Assembly (NCBI GenBank): GCA_035048495.1
Contig: CM068541.1
Span: forward strand, 5,277,929 to 5,341,928
Origin: Euptelea pleiosperma
Taxonomy: Eukaryota > Streptophyta > Magnoliopsida > Ranunculales > Eupteleaceae
Length of the DNA: 64,000 nucleotides
Direction of reading: 5' to 3'
Below, in pieces: positions 35,001-45,900 of the stretch; within the stretch, counting starts at the first letter, position 1, and each line of letters starts with the position of its first letter. Under the pieces are notes generated by a model. The model had not been told where the DNA came from and did no database searches. It saw only the letters and a program-made list of their open reading frames with translations. The translations under genes and the position numbers were made by a program.

Positions 35001-38000
35001 TCATTTTTATTTTTGAATTTGATGCTAATCATCAGTGATTCAGATTCAAGGAGCTGAGTGAGAACTTGCCAATTTTACATGACATTCGGAGCCTACTTGG
35101 GTCAACTCAGTCAAGTCAGCAGGCCCTGAACATGTCAGATCTTATGGTTAATAACTTGGTAAACTCAGGACACTACTTGAATTCCACTACATTTCAGGTG
35201 GTTATATTTTGGACCTCCACAAGTCTTTTTTTTTGGGACTAAATCTACCTCTAGTTTAAAGACTTCCACAAGTCTTTAACCTAGAGGTAGATTTAGTCCT
35301 TCAATGTCATTTAAGCAAGATACCTTGAACAAGCAACCTTGCAGTGCCTGGATTGTGTCAAGGCAAAAATACTTGTTGCCAAAAGTTACCATTGCTCCTA
35401 GGTCCTTTTCAGCTGCTTGGCAGCATCGTCATGTTTTACATGACCACGCAACCAGTGCTCTAAATGAAAATAGAACTGAGGAAGACTTATTTGGGCGCTT
35501 TAATAGTTCTGGATCAGGAATTATTAATACAAGTCTGTTTGGTTCAACATCAAACATAGGACAGAACCCAGGTTTGAATAATGGCTCTGTGCCCCTATAT
35601 CCTGTAGCTATTACAGAAAGGGTGGTGGTGAAACTTGGTTTGAAGTTCGACACTCCAAAACACATACACCCACAGCTGATGATAATGGTCATGTTCTCTA
35701 AGTTTGAGTGTGTAGCAGTAGATGCAGAAACAAAATTGCATGTTGGACATGTTAACACTATTTTGACTTCCCATGTTCCATTTAATGGAGTTGAATCACT
35801 CATTCAGCTGGGTGGTGTTTTTATTGTAATTAATCATGAAGCTGAAAAATAGAATCGAATTACCTACAACACAGAAGTGGGTGCTAAGCAACTCTTACTC
35901 AATTTAAGTTTGAATGTAATTAAGTTATATGATCTTACTTGTTTTTAACCATACATCCAAACTGCACATAAAAAGTGACAAGAAAAACACTTCCAAGTTC
36001 TTTTCTACAATGAGATCCTATTTTTTGCTACATAATTCACAACTCATGAGAAAATACTACAAATGACTGAATTACATTTGTCGCTCAAAAAATGATCAAA
36101 ATAACAACAAAAATAAGCCATTGGGTATGTGGGGCTATCCCCATGGCAAGATTTAGATGGGGTAGATAACCTAGACCACCTTTTCTAGGAAATGACTCAG
36201 CATATCTAGACCACCTTTGGTTTAAAGTTGCCGGAAAAGAGTTATGGGTCATAAAATGAGATTTTAGCATGCAAATTCATCCAATACTCTTATGCGTCAA
36301 ATTATGAATGCATGAATGTGGAACACAAAGTGCACTTGCTGAACAAAAGGTGCACCACGACTGTCTTTTCTTTTCGAAAACAGGGGGGTAATGCAAATAT
36401 CTCGAATTTTACTTTCACAATTTCCTTATAACAAGGTTTTCACTTACTTGCAGGGTTCCCCAATACCCTTTCTTGTGAAAACTCCTCTCATTAGTAAAAC
36501 AATAATCCACTAATAAAGAGAACGGGAATATTGCAAATTTGCCCACAAATAATCCACTAACAAGGAAATTCAAAGCACATTTACATTAAAAGTTAAATAC
36601 AAATACATTTCATTTTTTGCCCTAGGTGGCGTTCATATCCACTCTATTAACAAAGTTTGCACAAAATTTATCCAAATCAACATCAGACTCAACTTCAATC
36701 TTCCTACCACTCTTAGACCTCATAGTATCACTCCCTCCATTAGATGTCGATGAACTTGATCCCACCATGCCCTTTGATTTATCAATTGCAACATCTAGCC
36801 ATTGAAAATCACATCCATCCAAGCATTTCAAAAACTTCCGGCCTAGACTATGTGGTTGCTTGGATGTGAATAACTTCCGACGACGTGTACACTTGAGCTT
36901 CGAACATGGAGAATCTATCCAAGGGCAATCTTTTAACCAATGGGTTGGGTCTCCACAACCGAAGCAATTCCCCATCTTTGGTACATGAGCATGTGAGCTT
37001 GATCTAATTGATCTCTCTATGTTGGAAATGATTGTATCTAACCAACAATACCCTTTACATCCACCATGCTGACATCTCAGAAAACTCTTCCCTGCACTTT
37101 GAGGTTGTTTTGAAACCAAAACTTTGCACTGCCCAAGGCAATTAGTGATATGGCATGGAGAAAACTCCCATGGACACCTTTCAACCATGTGGGTTGATTC
37201 CCCACAAGCAGAACAATTCAGAAATGGACAAAAAGCTGAGCCATGTGGGGCGAGTCAGCAGGTAGACGCAAAAGACGGGTGGGTATTTTAGTAATTTAAA
37301 AAGTGTATTTTGGTCATAGGGGAAAAAGTTAAACAAAAGAACAATTGTCGTTTAGGGTCAAAGACGGTGAGAAAAGGTCAAAGGGGGAAGACCAAAAAAA
37401 TGAAGAAAGGGGGGTAACGCAAATATCCCCAATTTTACAAGGGGGTACTGCAAATTTGTCCTTGTCATAATAAGCTTATCCTTCGGAAAATAAATCCTTT
37501 TGAGGATAATGCAAGTTCAAATGTGTGCTTATCCCTATTATTCATTTTTTTCTTTTTTCTTTTTTCGGATAACTAACTTATCCCAATTATTCTTGCAAGA
37601 TAATCAGAAAAAGAAAAAAAGAGCTATTCCTGCATCTAGACATTCCCAACTACCTCACAATCATATCTCTTTATAACCCATATATTTAACATTTTCTTCT
37701 CTTTTCTGTGCAATATGAACTTAAAATTTTCCCTCTCAAAAGTCAAATTTGATTCTAAAGGGTCCTCTTGGTTTTTTCTTAAATTTCAATATCAATTATG
37801 GAATTCGAGAGTTTATCGGGTTTGTTTACAGGAACGAATATGGTGAGCACAATTTCTATCAATTCCTGATAGTGTATTTGTTCTGAAAAAAGGTTCAACT
37901 TTGAAAATATTACTGTAATAAGATACCACCACCAAAAAAAAAAGCATTATAATTGGATACCATTCCAGGAAGATAATCAGAACCGTCAAGTGCTCTCGAC

Positions 38001-38782
38001 CATTGCTTATTTTTGTCAAGCTGTGCAACCTGTTCCCTACCAAACCTGTATAAACAACCAAACCAGAACATAGTCTGTGCACATTGCGAGCTAGTAATGC
38101 AAAGTTCGAATGCAAGTGAAAATAAACAAACCTTGGGTTGAGAACATGTCGAATGTCATCTAAGGACGGATCGTTAATTTCGTAGCCGTCGGGAAGGCAA
38201 TAGACTTTTTCGGTTCGAAGATTGATGTAAACATGGTGACCCGCTTCGAGACTGTGAGTGTAGGCGTGAGATTTCAGACCTCTTCCTTGGTAATACTTCC
38301 CGCACACCAAACACGCGTAGACATTCAAGTTCGAGAGAGAGACAGAACAGAATTTCTCGAAATCAAAGTCCAAAACCTACACAAATATTAAGAGAAATTT
38401 ACTACATTTCAAGCACAAATGTATGTGTGTGTGTGTGTGTGTGTGAATTTGGATGGTTAGGATCATTCAATCAGACCTGGCGATTGACGGTATCCAGATA
38501 AGGACAGTCCCTCCGGATTTCGATCTGGCGGCTGCGCCTCCCTTGATTCGAGCCTTGATCGTTATCATCATCATCATCTTCTTCTTCTTCTTCTTCTGTC
38601 TTTGGTTGTTGTTGTTGTTCTTCTTCGTCGTCATCGTCGTAAGAAGCGAGTGGAAGAAGAGGGTTGTCAATAGCAGGAGGAGACAGAGAAGAGGATTCTA
38701 GAAGCAGCTTCTGCCTCTTCGATTCTGGAGAAAATCGTTCCTCACTCTCTTCGTTTTCTGCTTCTCTCTTCTTAGTTGTCAT
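23036..38782 (-). CDS. USP39: USP39/SAD1-type U4/U6.U5 tri-snRNP protein (inactive ubiquitin hydrolase)
   Basis: Nine exons on the minus strand: 38782-38477, 38376-38132, 38045-37961, 27626-27441, 27359-27192, 27102-26887, 24383-24212, 23400-23229 and 23129-23036. All borders are GT-AG and phases join, giving 547 aa. Domain order: an acidic N-terminus with long Asp/Glu runs (exon 1); a zinc-finger UBP domain ([20 protein letters not shown], exon 2); then a ubiquitin-hydrolase fold. The catalytic Cys box reads [12 protein letters not shown], with Asp where active enzymes have Cys. The His box reads EGSYRV instead of GHY. The protein is thus expected to act as a structural splicing factor that stabilises the tri-snRNP in the nucleus. 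The C-terminus ends [10 protein letters not shown]. Intron 3 (10.3 kb) and intron 6 (2.5 kb) are swollen with transposons. Confidence 0.93.
24478..25750. mobile_element. 1273-bp Mutator-type element with three tandem units, in USP39 intron 6
   Basis: The ends are GTTGTTTTAAACGC on the left and GCGTTTTAAAACATTG on the right, imperfect inverted repeats. A perfect 9-bp direct repeat gaaaaacca flanks it at 24469-24477 and 25751-25759. Inside, the head sequence 'ttttaaatgcgaaggcc' recurs at about 24482, 24874 and 25265, a period of 391-392 bp, each followed by 'cttcaatg'- and 'agccaaagc'-type words. No transposase is coded. The element is non-autonomous and apparently grew by internal tandem duplication. 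Confidence 0.75.
27657..27920. repeat. Tandem duplication, 132-bp unit, in USP39 intron 3
   Basis: 'cactggaataggatcaaaat' at 27657 repeats as 'cactggaatgggatcaaaat' at 27789, followed in both by 'tcagagttcaat' and 'tccagatacag'. It lies about 30 bp inside the intron from exon 4. Confidence 0.85.
28530..30990 (+). pseudogene. hAT-superfamily transposase remnant (BED finger, DUF659, dimerisation region)
   Basis: Broken coding pieces run in order on the plus strand, antisense to the host gene. They are: a BED-type zinc finger (Cys pair CNFC near 28597, then HLVGTH) disrupted by a one-base frame break; a DUF659 region ([21 protein letters not shown] near 29240, then VDAS and [15 protein letters not shown]), with a frame break at about 29325; the CIDLMLEKI block; a 190-aa open piece at 29616-30188; and the C-terminal dimerisation motif ([10 protein letters not shown] near 30450). 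Acidic low-complexity coding follows to about 30960. Frameshifts and gaps mean it is inactive. Terminal inverted repeats and target duplication were not found. Confidence 0.85.
31440..32330 (-). pseudogene. Ty3/gypsy integrase fragment
   Basis: On the minus strand, pieces read [12 protein letters not shown] (near 31930), then [11 protein letters not shown], then [21 protein letters not shown] (near 31740), with [15 protein letters not shown] following. These are integrase core landmarks of gypsy elements, including the conserved Asp of VSDRD. The frame is broken several times and no LTRs are visible. Confidence 0.8.
32340..33660 (+). pseudogene. Mutator-like (MULE) transposase remnant
   Basis: Plus-strand pieces in three frames include [15 protein letters not shown] (near 32570) and [24 protein letters not shown] (near 32775), which resembles the MuDR block with [28 protein letters not shown] segment comes next (near 33460), then a CCHC zinc knuckle [17 protein letters not shown] (near 33560). 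Order and content fit the C-terminal half of a MULE transposase. Stops and frameshifts make it inactive. Confidence 0.8.
33838..34403. repeat. Tandem duplication, 291-bp unit
   Basis: A block containing 'tctgaataattggccaacta', 'gattgcttctac' and 'ttatgtttagtcaatatatt' occurs twice in direct order (period 291 bp; 33850 and 34141). A further short echo of its end ('gcacatctgttttctag') lies near 34482. The block adjoins the MULE remnant and may be its 3' non-coding part. Confidence 0.85.
35304..35852 (+). CDS. Unidentified 182-aa ORF in USP39 intron 3
   Basis: An uninterrupted ORF of unknown function, antisense to the host gene. The N-terminal half is polar with a Gly/Ser/Asn-rich patch ([18 protein letters not shown]). 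The C-terminal half is more hydrophobic and looks folded ([19 protein letters not shown], later [14 protein letters not shown]). Sequence just upstream (about 35041-35200) can be read as further coding in another exon or frame, starting [15 protein letters not shown] do not recognise the family. It sits between a MULE remnant and a zinc-finger ORF, so it may be a captured gene fragment or part of a degraded element rather than a working gene. Confidence 0.35.
   Translation: MSFKQDTLNKQPCSAWIVSRQKYLLPKVTIAPRSFSAAWQHRHVLHDHATSALNENRTEEDLFGRFNSSGSGIINTSLFGSTSNIGQNPGLNNGSVPLYPVAITERVVVKLGLKFDTPKHIHPQLMIMVMFSKFECVAVDAETKLHVGHVNTILTSHVPFNGVESLIQLGGVFIVINHEAEK
36622..37188 (-). CDS. CCHC/GRF zinc-finger ORF in USP39 intron 3
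   Basis: An ORF of 188 aa on the same strand as the host gene. It shows two tandem modules. The first CCHC knuckle starts just upstream of the ATG ([14 protein letters not shown], to about 37218). It is followed by a GRF-type finger ([28 protein letters not shown] cut here into its Cys spacing, ending [10 protein letters not shown]). The second knuckle, [14 protein letters not shown], is followed by a second GRF finger ending CDFQWLD. Such fingers bind nucleic acid and occur at the C-terminus of plant topoisomerase 3-alpha and in transposon-associated proteins. The in-frame stop before the first knuckle shows the 5' part is missing or spliced from elsewhere. It is probably a captured or TE-derived fragment; expression is unknown. 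Confidence 0.55.
   Translation of the reverse strand: MVERCPWEFSPCHITNCLGQCKVLVSKQPQSAGKSFLRCQHGGCKGYCWLDTIISNIERSIRSSSHAHVPKMGNCFGCGDPTHWLKDCPWIDSPCSKLKCTRRRKLFTSKQPHSLGRKFLKCLDGCDFQWLDVAIDKSKGMVGSSSSTSNGGSDTMRSKSGRKIEVESDVDLDKFCANFVNRVDMNAT
38421..38445. repeat. (TG)n microsatellite in USP39 intron 1
   Basis: About twelve TG units fill a quarter of the 100-bp first intron (38476-38377). Length changes here would alter the spacing between splice sites. Confidence 0.9.
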
Positions 38783-41279
38783 CTCTCTGTCTCTGTGAAA
38801 TTAGGGTTTCTTTAATCAGAAAATCAAGGTTTAACGAACCTGTCAGGGATAGGGGCCGTAAAGGTTTTGGAGAAGAACCTGAAAAACCAGGTGAACAAGA
38901 CCAACCAGGGACTCAGGGAGTGTATCGACTGTCCTAAACTCTTATAGATCAAAAGGAAGGTATACTTCGATATAGGTGAACATATAGCGTGTATAAGGGC
39001 ACGGACCCCACTGTTTATGGATCCCACATAGGAGATCTCCGAAACATGTGGTGCTGTGGGGACCAAAAAAATGTACTGCGTGGCACACTCTTTCGGGGCC
39101 CACTGACCCATTGTGATGGGCCTACTCTTGATGGACCTACAGACCAAAATCAGCCTGATTTGAGCATTGATGGACCTATAGCCATTGGATATGAGCATAT
39201 TTCGTGGGGTGACTTTTAACAGTTGGATATTTAGGAATTCAGATAGAGTGGCTAGAGATCACCAATCAGGCTGATTTTTGGTGTGTAAGAAGGCTTTATC
39301 GAAAACGTGAGGAAACATCGAGAAAGCAACAAAAATTTCTTGGTTTCAACCCTGCGACATAGAAGGAATAGGAAAGGGCCATATAGAACTATTTTAAAAC
39401 GTATCAGCCGAGGAGAAAGGGGGGCTCAGCGGGAAAAGGATTGTACCATGAGAGAAGCAAGGAGGTCAACTTGTTTCAAATATACAACATGGATTCTGGC
39501 AATGCAATGTAGTTGGACCCTCATGTCGATCCGAATGAATCAGCCTTTCCACGGAGGTACTTCTTTGCCTACTAGGAAGCCCATTATTTATAGGTCACTG
39601 GCCCTAAACAATGTGTCACGTGGCACATTATTTTGCTCCCACAGCACCATAGGAAAATTCGACTCAGACTAGATAATCTCAAGGGATCATCTGAGGACAA
39701 TCCCTAGGTCTAGACCGTTGAATGGTCTTTGGGATATACGTGATGTGAATCCCAGGGACCGAGGGATGATGATGACACTACCCCTAGGTCAAATGTGGAA
39801 CCAATCACGTCAGGCTCGTGCTTTCTTTCTACCCTTGAGATGGACTCGAACATTACCTTCTTGGCTTTGGGAAGCAATTGAGGTTGATAATATGTTGGAA
39901 ACAATCAGTTTTGGAGAAAACAAAAAATCAAAGAACTAATAGAAAAAATGAGAAGATAATAAATAGTTCAATTAAGGAATTGAAACAAATGTAAATATTA
40001 GAAAAATGAATTGAAAAGAACACATAAAAACTTATATGAGACTGAGGCTTGTAAAATCATGAAGTCATAAAGACATAATTCACCCATGATCAATGCTAAT
40101 AGTTCTGCAAGCGTCTGTTTGACAGGATTCAACAGTCTTTCTATACAGAAAAGAGAGCACTCCAAATCTATATGTTTCTGCAAACTTTTAATAATATAAA
40201 TACTCTCTCGAATGCAGTAAAATTTCTGAAAGTTACCTAAAAGTATGAAAAATAATAGAAGGGAAAAAGTATGCTCTATTTTCTTGTTTCTTTAAATAAA
40301 TTTCAAAAGTTAATTGAATTTAATGTATTTGGTTATAAACAAAGTCATCTCTTTTATAGATCAAATTGTGTCTATTATAAAGAGACATGAATTGATCATG
40401 TGGTTTGGATCAATTCTGGGCACATCTGGGTTAATTATAAGCAGTTATGTTTGATACTATGGTCTGGATCAATTCTGAGAAGATTTGAGTTAGCGATAAG
40501 CAGTTATGTTTAAGAACTGTTAGACCTGTATGATCTTATGGTCTAGATTGATTCTGTCATAAGATGTGTCTGTTAGGCCATCTTAACCGCTAATTTATCC
40601 ATTGGACATACAGCCAATCATGTCCTTTCGATGATCCAATCGTTATGATTGATCATCAACCGTTTGATCAAAAATCAATGGCTCATAAAGCTCCTCGCGA
40701 CGCAAAAAACATCCAAAAGTCCCTAAATGCCCTTTCGCACCATCCCAATACACCAGATCACTTCTCTATTCTCCTTTGCACTAAATACAATTGATTAGAG
40801 AGTGAATGCTTATACATCCTCAATAATCAAACTTTTCACTCTATCCAATGTAGAAATAAAGTAAAAGGCATAAAAGACAAACAAAACCAAGAATATGTTT
40901 GGGTACACATATACATTCATCTAAAATGTTTCATAATAAACAAAATATATTCAAATAATCTCCTAATATAGGAGAACACAATCAATACAAAAAATTGAAC
41001 AAAAATGTCTCTGGATCCCACTAATAATTTGACCACAATCATCACATTTTACACAATTGATTTTAAAAATGAAACATTTCTAACATAATCGTCCGCTCCA
41101 CTCTAGGATTATGCAGTTGGTTTTGTTTGCTCTTTGAATGAATGGATGGCTTACAAAAAAACAACTTTTCAATTTTAAGGGCATGTTTGGATCATGTCAT
41201 TTATCAAAATCATGCAAAAAACCAATTGCCTGTCGCCGAAATGCCATTTGAAGATGGACCATTCTCACTCTTTAAAGTT

Positions 41280-41745
41280 GTGTATGGTTCACTAGAAAGA
41301 AGGAGCTAAAAACGATTTTCTTAGGACAAAATATAGTTTGGACTGGTGTATGGGAAAAAAAGTTGTATCTGGTTCACTAGAAAAAGGAGCTAAAAACGAT
41401 TTTCTTAGGACAAAATATAGTTTGGACTGTGGTGTATGGGAAATATATTTTTAAGGACAAAATAATTCTAGTCCATCCTCTTTTTTTCACACAGCATGGC
41501 GGAAAAACATCCTGGGATTTTTGCCTTCGAAAATATTTTCGTTCTCTTTTCCTCACTAATGGGTAATGACTCCCACAGCTCTCATCTTTCTTTTGTCTAG
41601 TTCATCCTCTATTTTCAAGCAAAAATATAATTCTAGTGCATCCTCTTTTTTCATGCAACATGATGGAAAAAAATTTCCTTTGGGATTTTTACCTTAGAAA
41701 ATATTCTCTTTTCTTCACTATTGGGTAATGACTCCCACAGCTCTC
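41280..41745. repeat. Two adjoining tandem duplications
   Basis: First, 'ggagctaaaaacgattttct' followed by 'taggacaaaatatagtttgg' occurs at about 41303 and 41385. Second, a block from 'catcctcttttttt' through 'gggtaatgactcccacagct' to 'ctcatcttt' occurs at about 41475-41590 and again at 41639-41755, slightly diverged. Confidence 0.8.
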
Positions 41746-41821
41746 ATCTTTCCTTATCTTTGTCCTCTCTTCTCCCCCCTCCACCATACCTGAATTTAGC
41801 GGCTTTTGATCCTTAAGATAA

Positions 41822-42630
41822 ATCCATGTTAAACATAGGTCAGATATGGTCCATATGGATCCAGAGAATCTAAAGAGTCGGATTCCCATTTGGGATTTTA
41901 ATCGTGTGTACGAGTGGTTGGATACAAGTTGGGACCTTAGGGATTTCGTCTCCATTCTCATGTGGCGAATTTGGTACCTTCACAATGAGGAAGTCCATAG
42001 CCAGTATCGAAAAAATCCTCTAGATGTTCTTAGATTCATCAACTCCTATATTATCCAGGGATTGGAGAAGAGTCCAAGTCCTTCACATGCTCGATGGATG
42101 CCTCCTCTGATGGGAAGCTTTATAGTAAACTCCGATGCAACTTGGAACTCAAATACGGGATGTGTGGGCTTTGGTTTTATTCTCTGTGATTCGAATTCTC
42201 GTTGTTTATTGGCAGGAAGAGCAAAATCAAACACCAAATCAGCCATAGAAGCTGAGGTGTGAGCTCTGAGATGGTGTCTCTCACAGATCTCTTTTTTGTG
42301 GGGCTGACATTGTGGTGGAATTGGATGCGTGCGCGGTGATTGAGAGTCTTAAGGATGGTTCCTTGGCGCTCTCTTGTCGGATAGCTCCAGCGTCTTAACA
42401 TTTTGAACTTCTGTGACTCTCTCTTCTATTTCCTTTAACTATATCCCTAGATCTGCAAATGTTGCAGCACATACTACTGTCTCAAAGGCCTCTTTCTTTT
42501 TTGTTTCCTTATATTTGGACATTTGATATCCCTAACTGGCTTCTTTCTGTGGTTAATAGTGATGGGATTCAGGGGTCTTTGTAATCTCTTTTTTGGTTTT
42601 AATATATGCGCTACCTTCAAAAAAAATGTG
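41822..42630 (+). pseudogene. LINE 3' end with RNase H-like domain
   Basis: A 138-aa open piece at 41846-42262 has the spacer WRIWYLHNEEVH and then an RNase H-like start (GSFIVNSDATWNSNTGCVGFGFILCD), as in plant L1-type LINEs. An in-frame stop after AEV interrupts ALRWCLSQ, and a degraded tail continues to the typical end 'ttttggttttaatatatgcg' and a short A run near 42620. It is a 5'-truncated dead copy. Confidence 0.75.
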
Positions 42631-42904
42631 AACAAATATGGATCAACCTCTTGAATCTACAGAGAAGCACACTGGCTCATTCATTCAAATGAAGCTCGTG
42701 GCATCAACAACGTAAAAATTATAGCAACAAGCTGTAGCTGTACATGTGACAGTACAAAGGAAAATCAATTCTTTTCTTTTCATAGTAAAGGAAGAAGAAA
42801 TCGAAGACACTATATTTCTAAATTTAGTATAGCCTTCATGGCATGTTTTTGTGTGTAAACACCATGGTCTGGATCTGTGTACTGTAAGGGGCAGTAAGAC
42901 TTAA

Positions 42905-45900
42905 TTACTCGTCCAGCCAGCCACCTGATGAGTTCTGGTGGGAGAAAGGACGTTGTGGGCCAGGTGCAAAGCCCAATGAGTCTCGACGGATGCCAGTCTG
43001 CGATCCGAGCATGTCAAACATTCCACTTCTGCCGACCAGTGGCATTTCGGATCCAAAAGTCCTCATCCCTGTATGGCTCAACTCATTGAAGTGGGGAGCA
43101 TAAAGCTGCATTGCTGACGAGTTCATCCGATTGTAGGATGACTCAGCTGCCAAGCCCAGATGCCCATTAGAAGGAGAAGACAGCGAACCCACCTGGCCAA
43201 ACCCAGTATCTTGAGTAGGTAAATAGCTCCTACTTTGAGCGAAAGAATCGCTATCTTGTCGTCCATAAAGTCGAATTTGTGAGTGTATATCTGCATCCCT
43301 CCTGTGCTCATCCAGCCCATTGGTATAAGGTGTCCGACCAAATCTATCCACATTGTCTTTCATGTACCCTGCAGCCTTGTTTCTCCAAACCCGGGATACC
43401 ATACACTTGACCAGTAATGCCGGTTGACCATTGAGTCCCACTTCTAAATGGGTCCCCCCTGTTTAAACTGTACCTCCTCGTTATCTCATCAAGATCTTCA
43501 TGGGGAATGCTGGTCCGAATCCCTCCATTTTCCATTCCAAACTGCAAACCTGAACCTGAACCAGAAAGGTCAAACTGGAAGTGCCGGAGACCTTCATTGC
43601 CTGCATTCTCAGAGGGAGTCTCAAGGGCTTCTGATGGAAGACCTTCAATTGACCTTGCGGCATCTGTCCTGTTAAAAGGGGAACTGGCCCTCAAAGGCGT
43701 TCCTTTATCTATCTCACTAACCTGAAGCCTGCCACGGTCCTGTCTGCCTTCTGGTGGTGTCCCAGCAATGCCCCTTGACCGCTTTCCTTTATCTTGCCAC
43801 TCCTTCGGATTCTCAAGGGAAATTTTCTTCTTACAGCCATAATCTTTGTGGCCTTCTTTGTTGCCATCATTTCCATGCCTACTCTGGTCGACTCTGGTAT
43901 CGTATTTAAGCACAAAGCCTTCCTTCTGCTCTTCAAGGACAATTGCTCTTGTTTCTCCAGATTCTTCTACTTTATTGTTTTGTTCAGGCAGATCACTCAT
44001 TTGGTTGGAGATATTACCATAGTTATCGTGATCTTCCTCCACTGGATGATCTGAGACCTCTGTTTCATTTTGATTTTCTTCCACATGTGACTCTTTTTGC
44101 TCCTTGGATATGTGGCCCTGCTTCAGAGCTATGACCTTGTGCTTAGTAGTCCAATCACTACGACTCCAGAGATAGAGCAGTGGTGGTTTCAAGTTCCATT
44201 GCTCCATTTGCTCGTCATTCACGTCGACAGATCCAGGTAAGTAAAAGGACTGGAAATGAAGAAATTGCAGATGTTAGCATTAATAGGCCATCTGAAAGTC
44301 TGATAAAATCATTAGAATCAAATAGAAGGAAACTGCTCGACTGCTCTTATAATACCTTGCCTGGAAATTTCTTCTTGTCCTCCCAAACCAGATCATATGC
44401 TGCCTCCTTTTCATCTAGTCTGGCAAACAGCAAAGCAAATGAGGAGAGAGAGAGGGAGAGAGAGGGAGAGAGAGAGAGAGACTGCAACACACTACCTTTC
44501 AGTTTCCTCCGGAACAATAAGAATGATGAGCTTTGGCTTGAACTCAAGAGCCTTCTTAATGAACTTGTTTGCAAGAGCTGCTTTAACCCCAAAAGGAGGA
44601 TTAAGCCCCATGATCTATATAAAAAGCAGCAACAAAAAAAATGGTGAAGCTTTAATTTGGGCCACCAGTCTCCACAAAATTCAGGGCAAATAGAAAATAA
44701 TGGAGACAAGATTTTTTTTTTTTACTTTCTCACCAATTGAGACCCAGTGGGCAATTCCTTTCGACGGACACTCATCCAATCTCTTTTCTCGAAATTAAAA
44801 TCACTCTGCAGAGAAGGATTCATAAGCATCCAGAATATTAATGCCTGTCTAGAAAATAAAGTTCTACAGCTGGCACTGACAAACTTGCACCCACCTCCCA
44901 GGTCACAACCAAGTTTGTTCTTAAATTGTTTAACAGGGAATATTACAACATACATACCTATAAAACTGATCATAAACGCTTTGTCACGCAAAGCAAAAAA
45001 AGATGATTGAATTACTTAATGACAAACATAAAAAAAAATCAACTACCCTTTATTGCATTACTTTTCCTTCTGTTGACAATAATAGAATAATGAAAGACAA
45101 CTAAAGACAAAACTAACATGCATATCAGTTCACAGGCCTAGATTGCAGCAACCCACAACACGCATCATAAAAACTTCCAAAACAAGTAACAAGATAGTAT
45201 TAATTTTGGGAGATGGTTTTCTGGACTGTCCAGAATTGTTTTCCTGTTTATATGGGGTGTTCCTAAAACATGGCCACCAATCTGGACAGACTAAAAGTTA
45301 AACCATAAAAAGGAAAACGGTTCCAACAATACTAACTGTCAGGACAATGAAATACTGACCACTGAATTGAATGCTTAGGATCCTAACCAAACTCATTTGG
45401 ACAGTTAGGATCATTCAAGCAGTGCAAGCTCATTTGTGGCCAATTCAAGAGAGCTGCCTACCATTTGGATGTCTGGATTGTGGACCATGAATGCATTTAT
45501 TTTTATTCTTTTCTGGCAGCCTCGGTGATTTTCGGCCTCTGTGCTCATATGTTATTTAGAGAATCTCACAATCAAATAATTAGAATTTGTCCAAATACTA
45601 TGAAATTTGGTTTCTAGTCTATCCATGGCCTGTACAAACATTTGGATAATCCAGATTGGTAACCAAGTCTGCCATGTCTTGGGCAATGCTATATGAACAG
45701 AAATGAAACCTGGACTGTCAGTCCAGGAAATTTTTGCAGTGAATGCCTAAACAATTTCATATTAAAGCCAAACATTTGAAAACGGCAAGATTTTGGTACT
45801 ATTATTTCTCATTTTGCTGATGAGGATTAATTAACCATGAGTCCATGACAAACACCAGCAAGGACAACCCAAATTGACTTAACAAAGCCACATGACAGCT

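Larger units (their letters stand above)
38783..42904. other. Spacer between USP39 5' end and EDM2 3' end
   Basis: The USP39 promoter and 5' UTR should lie in the first few hundred bases. About 38990-39290 carries the 'caatcaggctgatttttgg' type of MITE interior. 39300-41180 shows no recognisable gene or repeat and becomes AT-rich. 41280-41745 has two tandem duplications, and 41822-42630 holds a LINE end (annotated separately). The EDM2 3' UTR occupies the last part. Confidence 0.55.

Noticed and set aside
38453..38701. Plus-strand ORF with poly-Ile/Phe/Leu
   Set aside because: Antisense shadow of the acidic repeat in USP39 exon 1.
43344..43441. Short intron explaining the EDM2 frame change
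   Set aside because: Any GT-AG pair in the overlap would give an intron of well under 60 bp, too short for plant splicing. An indel is more likely.
43448..44134. Several plus-strand ORFs opposite the last EDM2 exon
   Set aside because: Antisense shadows of coding sequence. The minus strand carries the EDM2 landmarks.
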